The position numbers and the translations under genes are program-made. DNA of 64,000 nucleotides. It comes from Prevotella sp. (GTDB lineage: Bacteria; Bacteroidota; Bacteroidia; Bacteroidales; Bacteroidaceae). The first letter of the stretch is position 1, and each line of letters opens with the position of its first letter. Of this stretch, positions 16,240-24,465 are shown piece by piece. A model generated the notes under the pieces. It was given only the letters and a program-made list of their open reading frames with translations, searched no databases and had not been told where the DNA came from. The stretch lies in the NCBI GenBank assembly GCA_017554105.1, contig JAFZIY010000006.1, forward strand, positions 30,795 to 94,794, written 5' to 3'.

Positions 16240-19200
16240 CATACGTCGTAATTGCGTCAGAATAAAGGCTGACATCAAAGGAAGAGGTCTTCACTTCCGA
16301 GGGACAGGTGTGATCTATCCCTTGGGAGAGGATGAGCAGTACGATTATGTCTTTACGGCTCAGCATATTCTGAAGGATGACAAGAAAAAGAAATTGAATT
16401 CTGTTCTTGACAAGATAGGGGTAATTGAAATAGAGGTCTTTGATGATGGACACTTTACGACCTATATAAGCATTGCCAAAGAAAATGTCTCTAAATCTTT
16501 ACTCCCAGTTGGCGATGATTTCCTTATCATAAGGCTTCAGAAGGGCGAGAAGCAATTTACTCCCTTTCTGCTGGCAGATGACCTTATTGAAGAAAAGCCC
16601 ATGCAACTGTATGGGATTTCTGGTGAAGCGCAAGATATAATCACCAGGCTGGATTGTAAGTGCGTAGATAGCAGGGTAGAACTGGTAAATATCACTTCGC
16701 CTGTTGATAATATGGATAGTCTGCACGGAATGTCAGGCGGTGGTATATTTGCGTTGAATCAGCCTTTGATGTATGGTGTGTTGTGGAAATATGCTGCGAC
16801 GGATGGGGAATTCCATAATGTCAAGATAACTCAGGCATTAGAAGAAAAGATAACATCGCAATTAGCCCAGCGAAGGTGGAAAGCCATTGATTTCATCAAC
16901 ATCACTCAGTGCAAGCTGGCTATGAGCGGCGTGTATGATGGCATATTCCGGGATATTAATGACACAATTCTGGTCAATCGGAATAATTCCAGATTTCCAC
17001 TTGAATCCAGGTTCGTTATGCCCGACTTTGTAGATGTGGTGCAAAACATGGCTTCTGGTGATTCTGTTGAGCTGGATGTGAAACCTGTGGAGATAGACCC
17101 TACGAACATTTATCTCAAAGGCGGAGAAATTCAAGAATACAGTGAGCAGTACCTTAAAGAATTCTATAGCCATCTGAACAAGACCAGCAATAGAGAGGTC
17201 AGGATACCAGCATCATCTATATTGAATTCCGATAGAAGTATATTGCTCATAGTGGGAGGACCTGGTTATGGCAAGTCTTCGCTGTTGAAATACCTTACGC
17301 TACAATTGCTGAAGGGTAAGATGGATGCGTATGACGGCTATCTGCCCGTATGGATGCCATTTTCATATATGGCTAGGAATTGCGATAGCGATATTAAAAA
17401 CATCATTCAGACGTGGTTACAGGAGAGCAAGTTGTGGGAAAAGAACAGCCATTATCTGGAGTATGCCTTTGAACAGAAAAAAATATTGTTGATTGCTGAT
17501 GGTATTGACGAATGGGGTGATGAACCTTTGCAGGCAGACAAGGTTATACGTAAGGTGAAGGCTGAAACTGAGGAAGGCAATCTGTTAGCCATTTTCTCAA
17601 GCAGGGAATATGGCATTGCGAATATCAATTCTCCATTCAGCAGTGGCGATACATACACAATAGCTCCGCTGTCAGCATTGCAGCAGGATGAACTGGTGAA
17701 GAAATGTGTGGATCATTATAATGGGCTGATTCATGACACGAAGAGAACAGCTGAGTTCCTTTCAGCAAAGTTGAGACTTCTGCATGATGTTGACCGCATG
17801 AAAGATAACCCTATGCTGCTAACAATTCTCATAGGTCAGTATCTGCAGGGTAACGAACTACCTCACAACAACATAGCGGCTATGGACTGTATTGTAGAAC
17901 AGTTGTTTGTGAAGCATCAGCAGTCACGTAAATATCAGGCTTTCGACTATTCAGGCTCGTTTGACTTCACAAGCAATAAGATAATGCTGGGTGTGCTGTC
18001 AAAAGAAATGTTCGACTACTACAATGATGGCAGCATGGACAAGACTCAGGCTGAGATTCTGCTGAACCAATACCTGAATAGTCAGACATCGGGGCAGGAA
18101 CTGAATAATGCGCACATCGTTGACAATTTGTTCAGGCATGATACACACCAGTTGGGTGTTATTGAAGAAAGAACAGGCTCGCGTATTTCCTTTATCAATA
18201 GACAACTGCAAGAGTTTATGACGGCCAAATACCTGTCGGTAGACGAAGACAGAGCCAGAAGTTTTGTCCTACAGAATGCCCCAGATGGAGGCCTTCATCA
18301 GGTTGTACTCTTCCTTTTCGAAATGATGCCGGCCTCAGTGTTTGTAAGACTGTACAGTGATTTGAAGCCCCTCGTTACCGACGATTACAGAAACTATTAC
18401 CTCTATAAACTGAAACTGGAAGTTCTGGTAAGGTCGGTGAAGGCACCCAAGCCATTTTTGCTTAAAGAAATAGAGCATTATATACAAAGGATAGAACGGG
18501 AGTCTGACTATGATATCAAACATGACCTATTGGAGATTCTGTTGGATGGTTTGTACAACTCTGCCTTACGCGAGCGTATAGAAGATTTTCTCTCACGATA
18601 CATACCTTCTGCTTCTGTGTATCATGATATCCGGTTGTCGGGATTGGCACAAGTGACAGACCTTACCGCAGAGGAGAGGATGTTTGCTGTGCTAACCGTT
18701 GTCAATGGTGATGTGAACAACAAGATTCTCGCGTCACAAGTAATAAGGAAACATATCACCACAGACGAAAAACTGCTGGAGATGGTTAATTCATATATAC
18801 GATCATCGACGATGCCCGAGGTGGTGGCTTTCTTTATCAGGAGCGTCATAGTTGACGGGCTTGATATAGAGAATGAAAATAAGTTTATAGAGGAGGTTGT
18901 GTCGGGAGACCTCTATACAAGGTTCTATAAGTTAGAATTTTCTTTATTTAAGGGTGAGAATGTTCCCGCTGATGAAATCTTTGAGCTAGTTTCAGAACTG
19001 CCATTCTCAATCCAAGAGGATGCTTCCAGATTATTGCAGACCTATTTTGTACAAGATGAGGACATCAGGCAAAAGGCTTTGAAGTCAGTAAAGGCCAAGT
19101 TCAGAAGACGTGGGAATATTGGTAGAGATATGGCTTGGCGATACCTGCTGTCATGTTGGATAAATCATCCTGAAGTTATTCAGGCTATTGCTGATGAACT

Positions 19201-21106
19201 GAAAGAGTCGTACCCGTTCACTCATGGTAATGGCCATGAGCTGTGGCAAATCATAGAGAGGCAAGAAATATCACCTGAACTGCGTCAAGTCATAACCGAG
19301 TGGGCTATAGACAGGGATATTAAACATGTGATGTGGGGTGTCGAATCATCTATAGTCAATACAATTGCAAACGACCCTCGTATCAAGGTCAAACTTCTTG
19401 AAGCATTAGAAGAAATGGATAGCTTCCAGCATATAGTGGCCTTCCCTCTTATTAAAAACTGGGGGCAGGATGTAGAAGTTGTTGCAAGACTGCAACGGTA
19501 CCTTGATGAAGAGCCGCTAAAAAAATCCATGTGGATAGCATGTTATGCTTATGAGATTTATCAAGGTAATGAAGAACGAATCAAGGCATACCTTGATAGA
19601 TGTATCAATGAACCAGACGAGGGATTGATGAAAGACCGTGCCGTATCGGTCTATGTAAGTCATTACAAAGAAGAGTTTGCAGAGAAATACATATCTCGAA
19701 TCCTCAATGGAGAAATCTTAATGGGCGACCGCATCCTCGGTTCGAAATGGGGCATACTGGAAGTCATCATTGAGAATTATTCAGAGCGTAAGGACGTACA
19801 AGAGTTCCTACAGAAATATTATTCTGATGATTATAGGTTTGCAGGTCAGATTATAGTTAAATATCGCGGAACGGAGTTGGCATCGAGAATGCTCAGTAAG
19901 TGGTATCACATGGATACACGACTGAGGTTGATGATGATACACAAGATTTCAAATTTGTCAGGTATTGATGAACGTATAGAGGGGATGCTTCACTCATTCA
20001 GAATAGAGGGTAATGCGTACGTTCTGTGTGATACGGTCTTGTGTCTGGTAGGCCATTTGAAGAGAATGGGCAGGGATAATGACGTGTTCAAGATTGCAGA
20101 CGAGGTGTTTAATACGTCTCAGGTGACGACGGAATATACCTATAAAATGCGACTCTGCATCAATCTACTGTATCATAAGATTGATGAATACGTTCAGTTG
20201 AATTTGCCTACCGGCGGTAAGGAATACGAATTTGCGCAGATGCATCTTTTCTATAACGACAGCCCGTATATCGAGAAAACTATAGCAGATGAGGCAGATT
20301 ATCTGTTGGTTGATGATATGGCAAATCTGAGGAAGTTAGTCAATAGCGACGATCGTATATATTCATACATTGTTTTCTTCTCGAAATTTGTTAATCCAAC
20401 ATCTAAAGCGGCACAAGTCATCGTTAACTATCTAAATGAGAAAAAGGATAAGATTGATGATGCTAATATCCTTCTGTTCTTGAAGAAAGTGGGCAACCAA
20501 AAACAGTTGTTGAAAGAATTGGTTATGGCCAATATCAATAATGAGAATAATGAGATGTCTGCAACAGTGGAGCAAATCATTTCGACTGATTTTGAAAAGG
20601 ATGAGGATATTAAGACATTATTGAAACTGGAAAAGTGGAATTGGTTTGATGATTCTATAAACAGGGTTTCAATTAATTGCACATTGAATAGTAATGTTGA
20701 GATGCTAAAAGAAATATTTGGTGATTACAAGGAAAAGAAGTTTGAATTGAATAGTAGTTACGCTTCTTATAATTTCATTTTCTCAATGGTAGAAGACAAC
20801 AAGGTGATTGAGTACTTGAAATACTATCTGACTGAACTTCAGGATACTTTTGTCTATCGTATGATTGTAGGTCCATTGACAGCAAGGTTGAAACGAGACA
20901 AGGCAACCGCAGATAGACTCTATGAAGAGCTGTTAGTGACATATGATCCAAGAATCAGGGTTGGCTTCTATTCTATTCTTTCTTCTGCGGGAGTGAAATC
21001 TGCAGAACTTAGAGATTGGAGAGAGCATCAGCACCAGCATCTTGATGAATATGGTCATGATATGGTGTCGAATAGAGATAGACAATTAATAGTGTCTTTG
21101 CAATAA
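16223..21106 (+). CDS. Trypsin-like protease fused to a NACHT/STAND NTPase with helical repeats
   Basis: 1,627-residue multidomain protein. Residues 1-210 form a trypsin-like domain: His48 in V-F-T-A-Q-H-I-L, a probable Asp near 99 (D-D-F-L-I-I-R-L) and Ser171 in L-H-G-M-S-G-G-G-I-F. A NACHT-type NTPase follows with Walker A G-G-P-G-Y-G-K-S-S (about 345-353) and Walker B L-L-I-A-D-G-I-D-E-W (about 422-431). From about residue 640 to the end lie HEAT/armadillo-like helices, the usual ligand-sensing region of STAND proteins. The GTG start overlaps the MBL stop by 17 bp. A plausible model is sensing of a phage protein, oligomerisation, and protease or MBL activation. This is family-based inference. 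Confidence 0.82.
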   Translation: MNSTFDIRRNCVRIKADIKGRGLHFRGTGVIYPLGEDEQYDYVFTAQHILKDDKKKKLNSVLDKIGVIEIEVFDDGHFTTYISIAKENVSKSLLPVGDDFLIIRLQKGEKQFTPFLLADDLIEEKPMQLYGISGEAQDIITRLDCKCVDSRVELVNITSPVDNMDSLHGMSGGGIFALNQPLMYGVLWKYAATDGEFHNVKITQALEEKITSQLAQRRWKAIDFINITQCKLAMSGVYDGIFRDINDTILVNRNNSRFPLESRFVMPDFVDVVQNMASGDSVELDVKPVEIDPTNIYLKGGEIQEYSEQYLKEFYSHLNKTSNREVRIPASSILNSDRSILLIVGGPGYGKSSLLKYLTLQLLKGKMDAYDGYLPVWMPFSYMARNCDSDIKNIIQTWLQESKLWEKNSHYLEYAFEQKKILLIADGIDEWGDEPLQADKVIRKVKAETEEGNLLAIFSSREYGIANINSPFSSGDTYTIAPLSALQQDELVKKCVDHYNGLIHDTKRTAEFLSAKLRLLHDVDRMKDNPMLLTILIGQYLQGNELPHNNIAAMDCIVEQLFVKHQQSRKYQAFDYSGSFDFTSNKIMLGVLSKEMFDYYNDGSMDKTQAEILLNQYLNSQTSGQELNNAHIVDNLFRHDTHQLGVIEERTGSRISFINRQLQEFMTAKYLSVDEDRARSFVLQNAPDGGLHQVVLFLFEMMPASVFVRLYSDLKPLVTDDYRNYYLYKLKLEVLVRSVKAPKPFLLKEIEHYIQRIERESDYDIKHDLLEILLDGLYNSALRERIEDFLSRYIPSASVYHDIRLSGLAQVTDLTAEERMFAVLTVVNGDVNNKILASQVIRKHITTDEKLLEMVNSYIRSSTMPEVVAFFIRSVIVDGLDIENENKFIEEVVSGDLYTRFYKLEFSLFKGENVPADEIFELVSELPFSIQEDASRLLQTYFVQDEDIRQKALKSVKAKFRRRGNIGRDMAWRYLLSCWINHPEVIQAIADELKESYPFTHGNGHELWQIIERQEISPELRQVITEWAIDRDIKHVMWGVESSIVNTIANDPRIKVKLLEALEEMDSFQHIVAFPLIKNWGQDVEVVARLQRYLDEEPLKKSMWIACYAYEIYQGNEERIKAYLDRCINEPDEGLMKDRAVSVYVSHYKEEFAEKYISRILNGEILMGDRILGSKWGILEVIIENYSERKDVQEFLQKYYSDDYRFAGQIIVKYRGTELASRMLSKWYHMDTRLRLMMIHKISNLSGIDERIEGMLHSFRIEGNAYVLCDTVLCLVGHLKRMGRDNDVFKIADEVFNTSQVTTEYTYKMRLCINLLYHKIDEYVQLNLPTGGKEYEFAQMHLFYNDSPYIEKTIADEADYLLVDDMANLRKLVNSDDRIYSYIVFFSKFVNPTSKAAQVIVNYLNEKKDKIDDANILLFLKKVGNQKQLLKELVMANINNENNEMSATVEQIISTDFEKDEDIKTLLKLEKWNWFDDSINRVSINCTLNSNVEMLKEIFGDYKEKKFELNSSYASYNFIFSMVEDNKVIEYLKYYLTELQDTFVYRMIVGPLTARLKRDKATADRLYEELLVTYDPRIRVGFYSILSSAGVKSAELRDWREHQHQHLDEYGHDMVSNRDRQLIVSLQ

Positions 21107-21116
21107 TAATGGTCAT

Positions 21117-21347
21117 ATGACGCAAGATGAACGGTGGTTGGTGAGGTATCAGGAGGTGATGGGTTTCCTAGAGGAGAATCATAGAAATCCGTCGAAGCAT
21201 AGGATCGAGGAACATGACCATCTGAATTGGCTCAAGGCAAATAGAAAGGCGATGAATGCGGGGAAGATGAAAGATGAGAGAGTGGAGAAGTTTGGAAAAC
21301 TTCTGGAATTGACGGAACAGTATAGGAGGAAGAATCAGTATGAATAG
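21117..21347 (+). CDS. Helicase-associated-domain (HA) small protein
   Basis: 76 residues: W-L-V-R-Y-Q-E-V-M-G-F-L-E-E-N-H-R-N-P-S, then L-N-W-L-K-A-N-R-K-A-M-N-A-G and M-K-D-E-R-V-E-K-F. This W-x-x-R-Y/F-x-E-V/L pattern with a central W-L-K-x-N-R-K is the small three-helix helicase-associated domain, common in Bacteroidales as a free-standing protein and thought to bind nucleic acid. It starts 10 bp after the STAND gene. It may be a component of that system or an unrelated remnant of a larger helicase. Confidence 0.6.
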   Translation: MTQDERWLVRYQEVMGFLEENHRNPSKHRIEEHDHLNWLKANRKAMNAGKMKDERVEKFGKLLELTEQYRRKNQYE

Positions 21348-21414
21348 ACGCTAAGGCCCAACGGAAAACCGCTGGGAACGGTGGCTGCAAATAAAAACAA
21401 GAAGATAAACAGAA

Positions 21415-21567
21415 ATGAGACAGCTCTATAGTTCGAACTACACGGGAATACCGGCTTACCTTATGGACTTTGGGTTCGGAGGCTTTCTCGGTTATGGGAA
21501 AGGTATGCTCGTAGGTTTAGTGAACGAAGAGCTGAAGATAGGAAGATGTATGAAGTCTGATGGCTGA
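21415..21567 (+). CDS. Possible 50-residue Gly-rich ORF
   Basis: Reads M-R-Q-L-Y-S-S-N-Y-T-G-I-P-A-Y-L-M-D-F-G and continues F-G-G-F-L-G-Y-G-K-G-M-L-V-G. An A-rich leader precedes the ATG, as is common in this order. I recognise no family. The C-terminus runs into the A/G-rich repetitive text typical of intergenic DNA here, so the frame could be a truncated gene. The 340 bp between the HA-domain gene and the repressor hold nothing else but the hairpin at 21633. Confidence 0.3.
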   Translation: MRQLYSSNYTGIPAYLMDFGFGGFLGYGKGMLVGLVNEELKIGRCMKSDG

Positions 21568-21632
21568 AGTATGAAGTAATAGAAGATGTGGAGTTGGCAT
21601 GGGCTGGCTTCGCACCGCAAGTGATATATGGC

Positions 21633-21672
21633 ATCCCCCGATTCGGTCTCTTCGTGGACTGAGTCGGGGGAT
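21633..21672. terminator. Strong hairpin between convergent units
   Basis: A 16-bp stem (ATCCCCCGATTCGGTC with GACTGAGTCGGGGGAT, two G-U type pairs) around an 8-base loop. It lies just past the stop of the leftward repressor gene. Neither side has a long T-run, though the rightward side is followed by TGTCTGTTTG. It probably ends transcription from one or both directions. Confidence 0.6.
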
Positions 21673-21687
21673 GTCTGTTTGTACGGG

Positions 21688-22368
21688 TTAGTCGAGACGG
21701 AAGTGGCCGACAACATGATAGATTTCGACGATGATTTCCTTGGAGATCTTGGACTCCACAGGTTTGCCATCGACCATCTGGATAAAGGTGATGCTTTGGT
21801 CATCGGCTTGTGTGACAGATACCTTACGGAGTACCTTGAATTCGTTGGTAACGACGATGCAGATCAAGTCACCTGGTATATACGTCTTCCATGTGTTTAC
21901 CTTTTTCAGGGCAATGGTATCGCCCTGCATGATGACCGGTTCCAGAGATTTGTCGCCATTGATACACCATAAGTCGATGTCACCAGCCGGTGGAAACTTT
22001 GTGGGTGTGGAAGCGACTGCTGAATTAGGTTGTCCATTGCTGTCCAGGCATTTCTTGAAATCAGTGTTATAGAGCAGAATCTCATCGCCTTTTTCGGCGC
22101 TTTGCTCAAACGGCTTGCTTCTGCCTAAATACATGTTGCCTTCACCTGTGTACATCCACGCTGCACTCACACCGTATTTCTGACAGAACAGTTCGATGGC
22201 CTTTTTTGTAGGCTTCTGCCAACCGTTCTTGATTTTGCTCAGTACCTGGTCGTTTGTGACGATACCATCGCGGAATAACTGTGCTCCTGAGAGACGCAGC
22301 TCTTCTGCTGCTTTTGCGAATCTCTCTGCTACACTCTGCATTGCTTCCTGCTCGTTGTATGTGGTCAT
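21688..22368 (-). CDS. Phage-type repressor with S24 (LexA/CI-like) C-terminal domain
   Basis: 226 residues. The N-terminal third is a helix-turn-helix DNA-binding domain (T-N-D-Q-V-L-S-K-I-K-N-G then K-K-A-I-E-L-F-C-Q-K-Y-G-V). The C-terminal half is a LexA/signal-peptidase-like fold with the nucleophile region G-D-K-S-L-E-P-V-I-M-Q-G-D-T-I-A and a later Lys in F-K-V-L-R-K. Such proteins hold mobile elements silent and are inactivated by RecA-stimulated self-cleavage or by an antirepressor. It reads leftward from a promoter that faces the element's own rightward promoter. The usual S-M-E-P is S-L-E-P here, which should still be functional. Confidence 0.85.
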   Translation of the reverse strand: MTTYNEQEAMQSVAERFAKAAEELRLSGAQLFRDGIVTNDQVLSKIKNGWQKPTKKAIELFCQKYGVSAAWMYTGEGNMYLGRSKPFEQSAEKGDEILLYNTDFKKCLDSNGQPNSAVASTPTKFPPAGDIDLWCINGDKSLEPVIMQGDTIALKKVNTWKTYIPGDLICIVVTNEFKVLRKVSVTQADDQSITFIQMVDGKPVESKISKEIIVEIYHVVGHFRLD

Positions 22369-22422
22369 AATGTTTAAATTTTGCTAAATTCTGACAGTAA
22401 TCAGGAATGAAATTTCTAAATC

Positions 22423-22455
22423 TTTTGGCTATATTTATAAAAACCTGTAATTTTG
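22423..22455 (+). promoter_or_regulatory. Rightward Bacteroidales-type promoter of the early element genes
   Basis: TTTTG (22423-22427), 20 bp, then TAATTTTG (22448-22455) match the -33 TTTG and -7 TAnnTTTG boxes of Bacteroidales sigma factor. Expected start is near 22462, giving a leader of about 120 bases before the ATG at 22583. Confidence 0.65.
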
Positions 22456-22481
22456 CAGCCGTTTTGACTGCTAATCGGGTG

Positions 22482-22512
22482 CAAAGATAGGTATTATTCC
22501 CGAATTATGCAA
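22482..22512 (-). promoter_or_regulatory. Leftward promoter of the repressor gene
   Basis: On the minus strand TTG (22512-22510), 20 bp, then TATCTTTG (22489-22482) fit the -33/-7 consensus. Transcription would start near 22475 and run into the rightward promoter only 13 bp away. The two promoters therefore face each other and their RNAs overlap. Confidence 0.65.
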
Positions 22513-22519
22513 GAAAATA

Positions 22520-22534
22520 TATAAATAATTTATA
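22520..22534. promoter_or_regulatory. Candidate operator palindrome
   Basis: TATAAAT-A-ATTTATA is a perfect 15-bp palindrome next to the -33 box of the repressor promoter. It could be a repressor site, but the surrounding DNA is very AT-rich and chance palindromes are frequent there. Confidence 0.3.
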
Positions 22535-22582
22535 GAAAAAATATAAATAAGAATAATTTAAGTGTAAAAAGGTAGTAAGGAT

Positions 22583-22870
22583 ATGGAAATTCCAATTTCA
22601 ACATTACAGGAGATGCTTAACAACGCTGCCACGCTCGGAGCGATGTCGGCGGTGAAGAAGCTCGATCCTGTGAAGGACCAGTTGAAGGCCTCGGAGGTAA
22701 GGACTTGGCTGGGCAACGACAGCAATCTTAGTAGGAAGTTCGACGCGATGGTGCGTAAGGGTATGATCAAGGGATTCAAGAAAGGCACGAGTCAGAACTC
22801 GCCCTACTACTATTCCAAATTACAGATTGAGGCAGCGTTTGCTGCCGTAAGATGCAAAAGTTTGCTATGA
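22583..22870 (+). CDS. Small hypothetical early protein (95 aa)
   Basis: First gene of the rightward early operon. The sequence begins M-E-I-P-I-S-T-L-Q-E-M-L-N-N-A-A and contains S-E-V-R-T-W-L-G-N-D and K-F-D-A-M-V-R-K-G-M-I-K-G-F, a pattern that could be a compact helix-turn-helix. No family is recognised with confidence. Its TGA overlaps the ATG of the next gene (ATGA at 22867), so it is co-translated with the replication-type winged-helix protein. A regulatory or replication-accessory role is a guess from position. Confidence 0.6.
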   Translation: MEIPISTLQEMLNNAATLGAMSAVKKLDPVKDQLKASEVRTWLGNDSNLSRKFDAMVRKGMIKGFKKGTSQNSPYYYSKLQIEAAFAAVRCKSLL

Positions 22871-23745
22871 CGGACAGGTATATCACCATTCCCATGGTCG
22901 TGCTGGATGGATGGGTAGGTCATAACGAACGCTACCTGAAATGGTGGACATGGCTCAGGCGTGAAGCCAGTTGGACGGAGAAAACCGTCTGGTTCAACCG
23001 CCAACAGGTTTACCTCCAACCGAGACAGGTCATCGTAACAGTCAATCTGCTGGTAAAGCAGTGGGGCGTGAGCAAGCCTACGGTGATAAGGTTCTTGCAG
23101 CGACTGGAACAGGATAAACTCATTGAACGACAGACCGATAGCCGCAAGTCGATTATCACCATTACCACGCTAGGCTGGGCTGATTTGGAGGTAAAGCCAG
23201 AGGTAAAGGAAGTGGTAAATGTTGACAACCAAGTTGACCGCCAGACGTACCTCCAAGTGTACCCCACACCTTTTATAGATAAAAAGATAAATATTATAGC
23301 CGGAGGAGGAGCGCGTACGCGCGAGGAGGAGGCTAAAATAATTGAGAGAAATCTTTTTGATAATGATTTCGATGAGATTATCGACTTCTTCAATGCGCAA
23401 ATGACGGGAAAGGTTATCCCGCAGGTGGCATTGAAGACTCCTGAGCGCAGACAGGCATACGAGCAGCTGATAGCGCAAACAGGTGTTGATAAAGAAAGCG
23501 TGAAGCAGGCCATCAGGAATGCAGCCGCAAGTGACTTTCTGAACGGGAAGGGACAAAAGGGCTGGATAGCCGACTTCGACTGGATCATGGTGCCACAACA
23601 CTTTCAGAAGGTTCTGGAGAATTTTTATCGTAACAAGCAAGTAACACAGACGTATGGCACAGCCAATGGATATCAAGACCCTCGTAGAGGAGTTGAAGCG
23701 TCAGGGACGAGCTCTTATGCTTCCGGATATGACCGACCGCTCTAA
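22867..23745 (+). CDS. Winged-helix protein, probable replication initiator-like
   Basis: 292 residues from the ATG that overlaps the previous stop; a longer frame starts at 22852 but lacks that coupling. Residues 50-85 form a winged helix (V-N-L-L-V-K-Q-W-G-V-S-K-P-T-V-I-R-F-L-Q, then Q-D-K-L-I-E-R). The C-terminal part has the layout of phage/element replication proteins: acidic linker, helical region, and F-L-N-G-K-G-Q-K-G-W-I-A-D-F-D-W-I. The DnaC-like loader is encoded directly after, which makes a role in loading the host replicative helicase at an element origin likely. Sequence alone does not show origin binding. Confidence 0.6.
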   Translation: MTDRYITIPMVVLDGWVGHNERYLKWWTWLRREASWTEKTVWFNRQQVYLQPRQVIVTVNLLVKQWGVSKPTVIRFLQRLEQDKLIERQTDSRKSIITITTLGWADLEVKPEVKEVVNVDNQVDRQTYLQVYPTPFIDKKINIIAGGGARTREEEAKIIERNLFDNDFDEIIDFFNAQMTGKVIPQVALKTPERRQAYEQLIAQTGVDKESVKQAIRNAAASDFLNGKGQKGWIADFDWIMVPQHFQKVLENFYRNKQVTQTYGTANGYQDPRRGVEASGTSSYASGYDRPL

Positions 23746-24364
23746 GCTGGCCCTCGATGAGCAGGGACTTTCGAAGCTTCTGGAGATGGCCTATTGCAGG
23801 CAGGTTGCCAAGCGAAGGATTATGTATGTCCCCAACGACCTGACCAGCGGAGCCATCAAGCAGTTGGCCCACTTCCTCACGGACAGTCACGACAACCGCT
23901 TCATGATTGTGCTGGACGGCAGTACTGCCACGGGCAAGACCACACTGATGCAGGCCATGAGGCAGACCTTGTGGTGGCTGGCAGAGCACAGACTGGTATC
24001 GGATGAGGTGAACTTGAAGATCTGCGATGCCGTGGCACTCTCTGACATGAGGGATTCCACCCGCCAGTGGTATGACCTGATGAACTGGCCGTCGTACCTT
24101 GGTATCGAAGACCTGGGCTGTGAGCCTGCGGAAATACTCAGATGGGGCAATCCCCTCTACCCGGTGAGGGAGGTCATCACGGAACGCTATAAGCTGCGTC
24201 TTCCCATGGTGGTGAGTACCAATCTCGACAGTGACCAACTGAGGGAGCATCTGGGATTGAGGATTGTGTCCAGGATGAACGAAATGGCGTATTACATCCA
24301 TTTTGAGAATGAGGACTTTAGACGGATGTGCTGGTACAGCCATCATCCAGAGGTGATGAAGTGA
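23654..24364 (+). CDS. DnaC/IstB-like AAA+ helicase loader
   Basis: 236 residues with Walker A in G-S-T-A-T-G-K-T-T-L (about 87-96), Walker B in Y-L-G-I-E-D-L-G (about 147-154), sensor V-V-S-T-N-L and a C-terminal L-R-I-V-S-R-M box typical of DnaC/IstB loaders. It would place the DnaB-type helicase on element DNA. The frame overlaps the previous gene by 92 bp at this ATG. A shorter start at residue 22 (23717) would still overlap. The long overlap is unusual for this operon. Confidence 0.75.
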   Translation: MAQPMDIKTLVEELKRQGRALMLPDMTDRSKLALDEQGLSKLLEMAYCRQVAKRRIMYVPNDLTSGAIKQLAHFLTDSHDNRFMIVLDGSTATGKTTLMQAMRQTLWWLAEHRLVSDEVNLKICDAVALSDMRDSTRQWYDLMNWPSYLGIEDLGCEPAEILRWGNPLYPVREVITERYKLRLPMVVSTNLDSDQLREHLGLRIVSRMNEMAYYIHFENEDFRRMCWYSHHPEVMK

Positions 24365-24400
24365 AGAGTGAAGAATGAAGAATTTGCTACCGCTGTAGCA
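24362..24400 (+). repeat. A/G-rich intergenic repeat, copy 1
   Basis: TGAAGAGTGAAGAATGAAGA then ATTTGCTACCGCTGTAGCA. Copies of the same text recur in the tra operon. The GCTAC-CGCT-GTAGC part can fold into a small hairpin. Confidence 0.5.
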
Positions 24401-24414
24401 TAAAAAACGAGATT

Positions 24415-24465
24415 ATGAAACAGATTATACAGGATATACAAATTAGCATTAATCAAGTACTATGA
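24415..24465 (+). CDS. Possible 16-residue leader peptide
   Basis: M-K-Q-I-I-Q-D-I-Q-I-S-I-N-Q-V-L with its TGA overlapping the ATG of the next gene (ATGA at 24462). The coupling suggests that translation of this short frame could control access to the downstream start. Too short to judge by content. Confidence 0.3.
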   Translation: MKQIIQDIQISINQVL

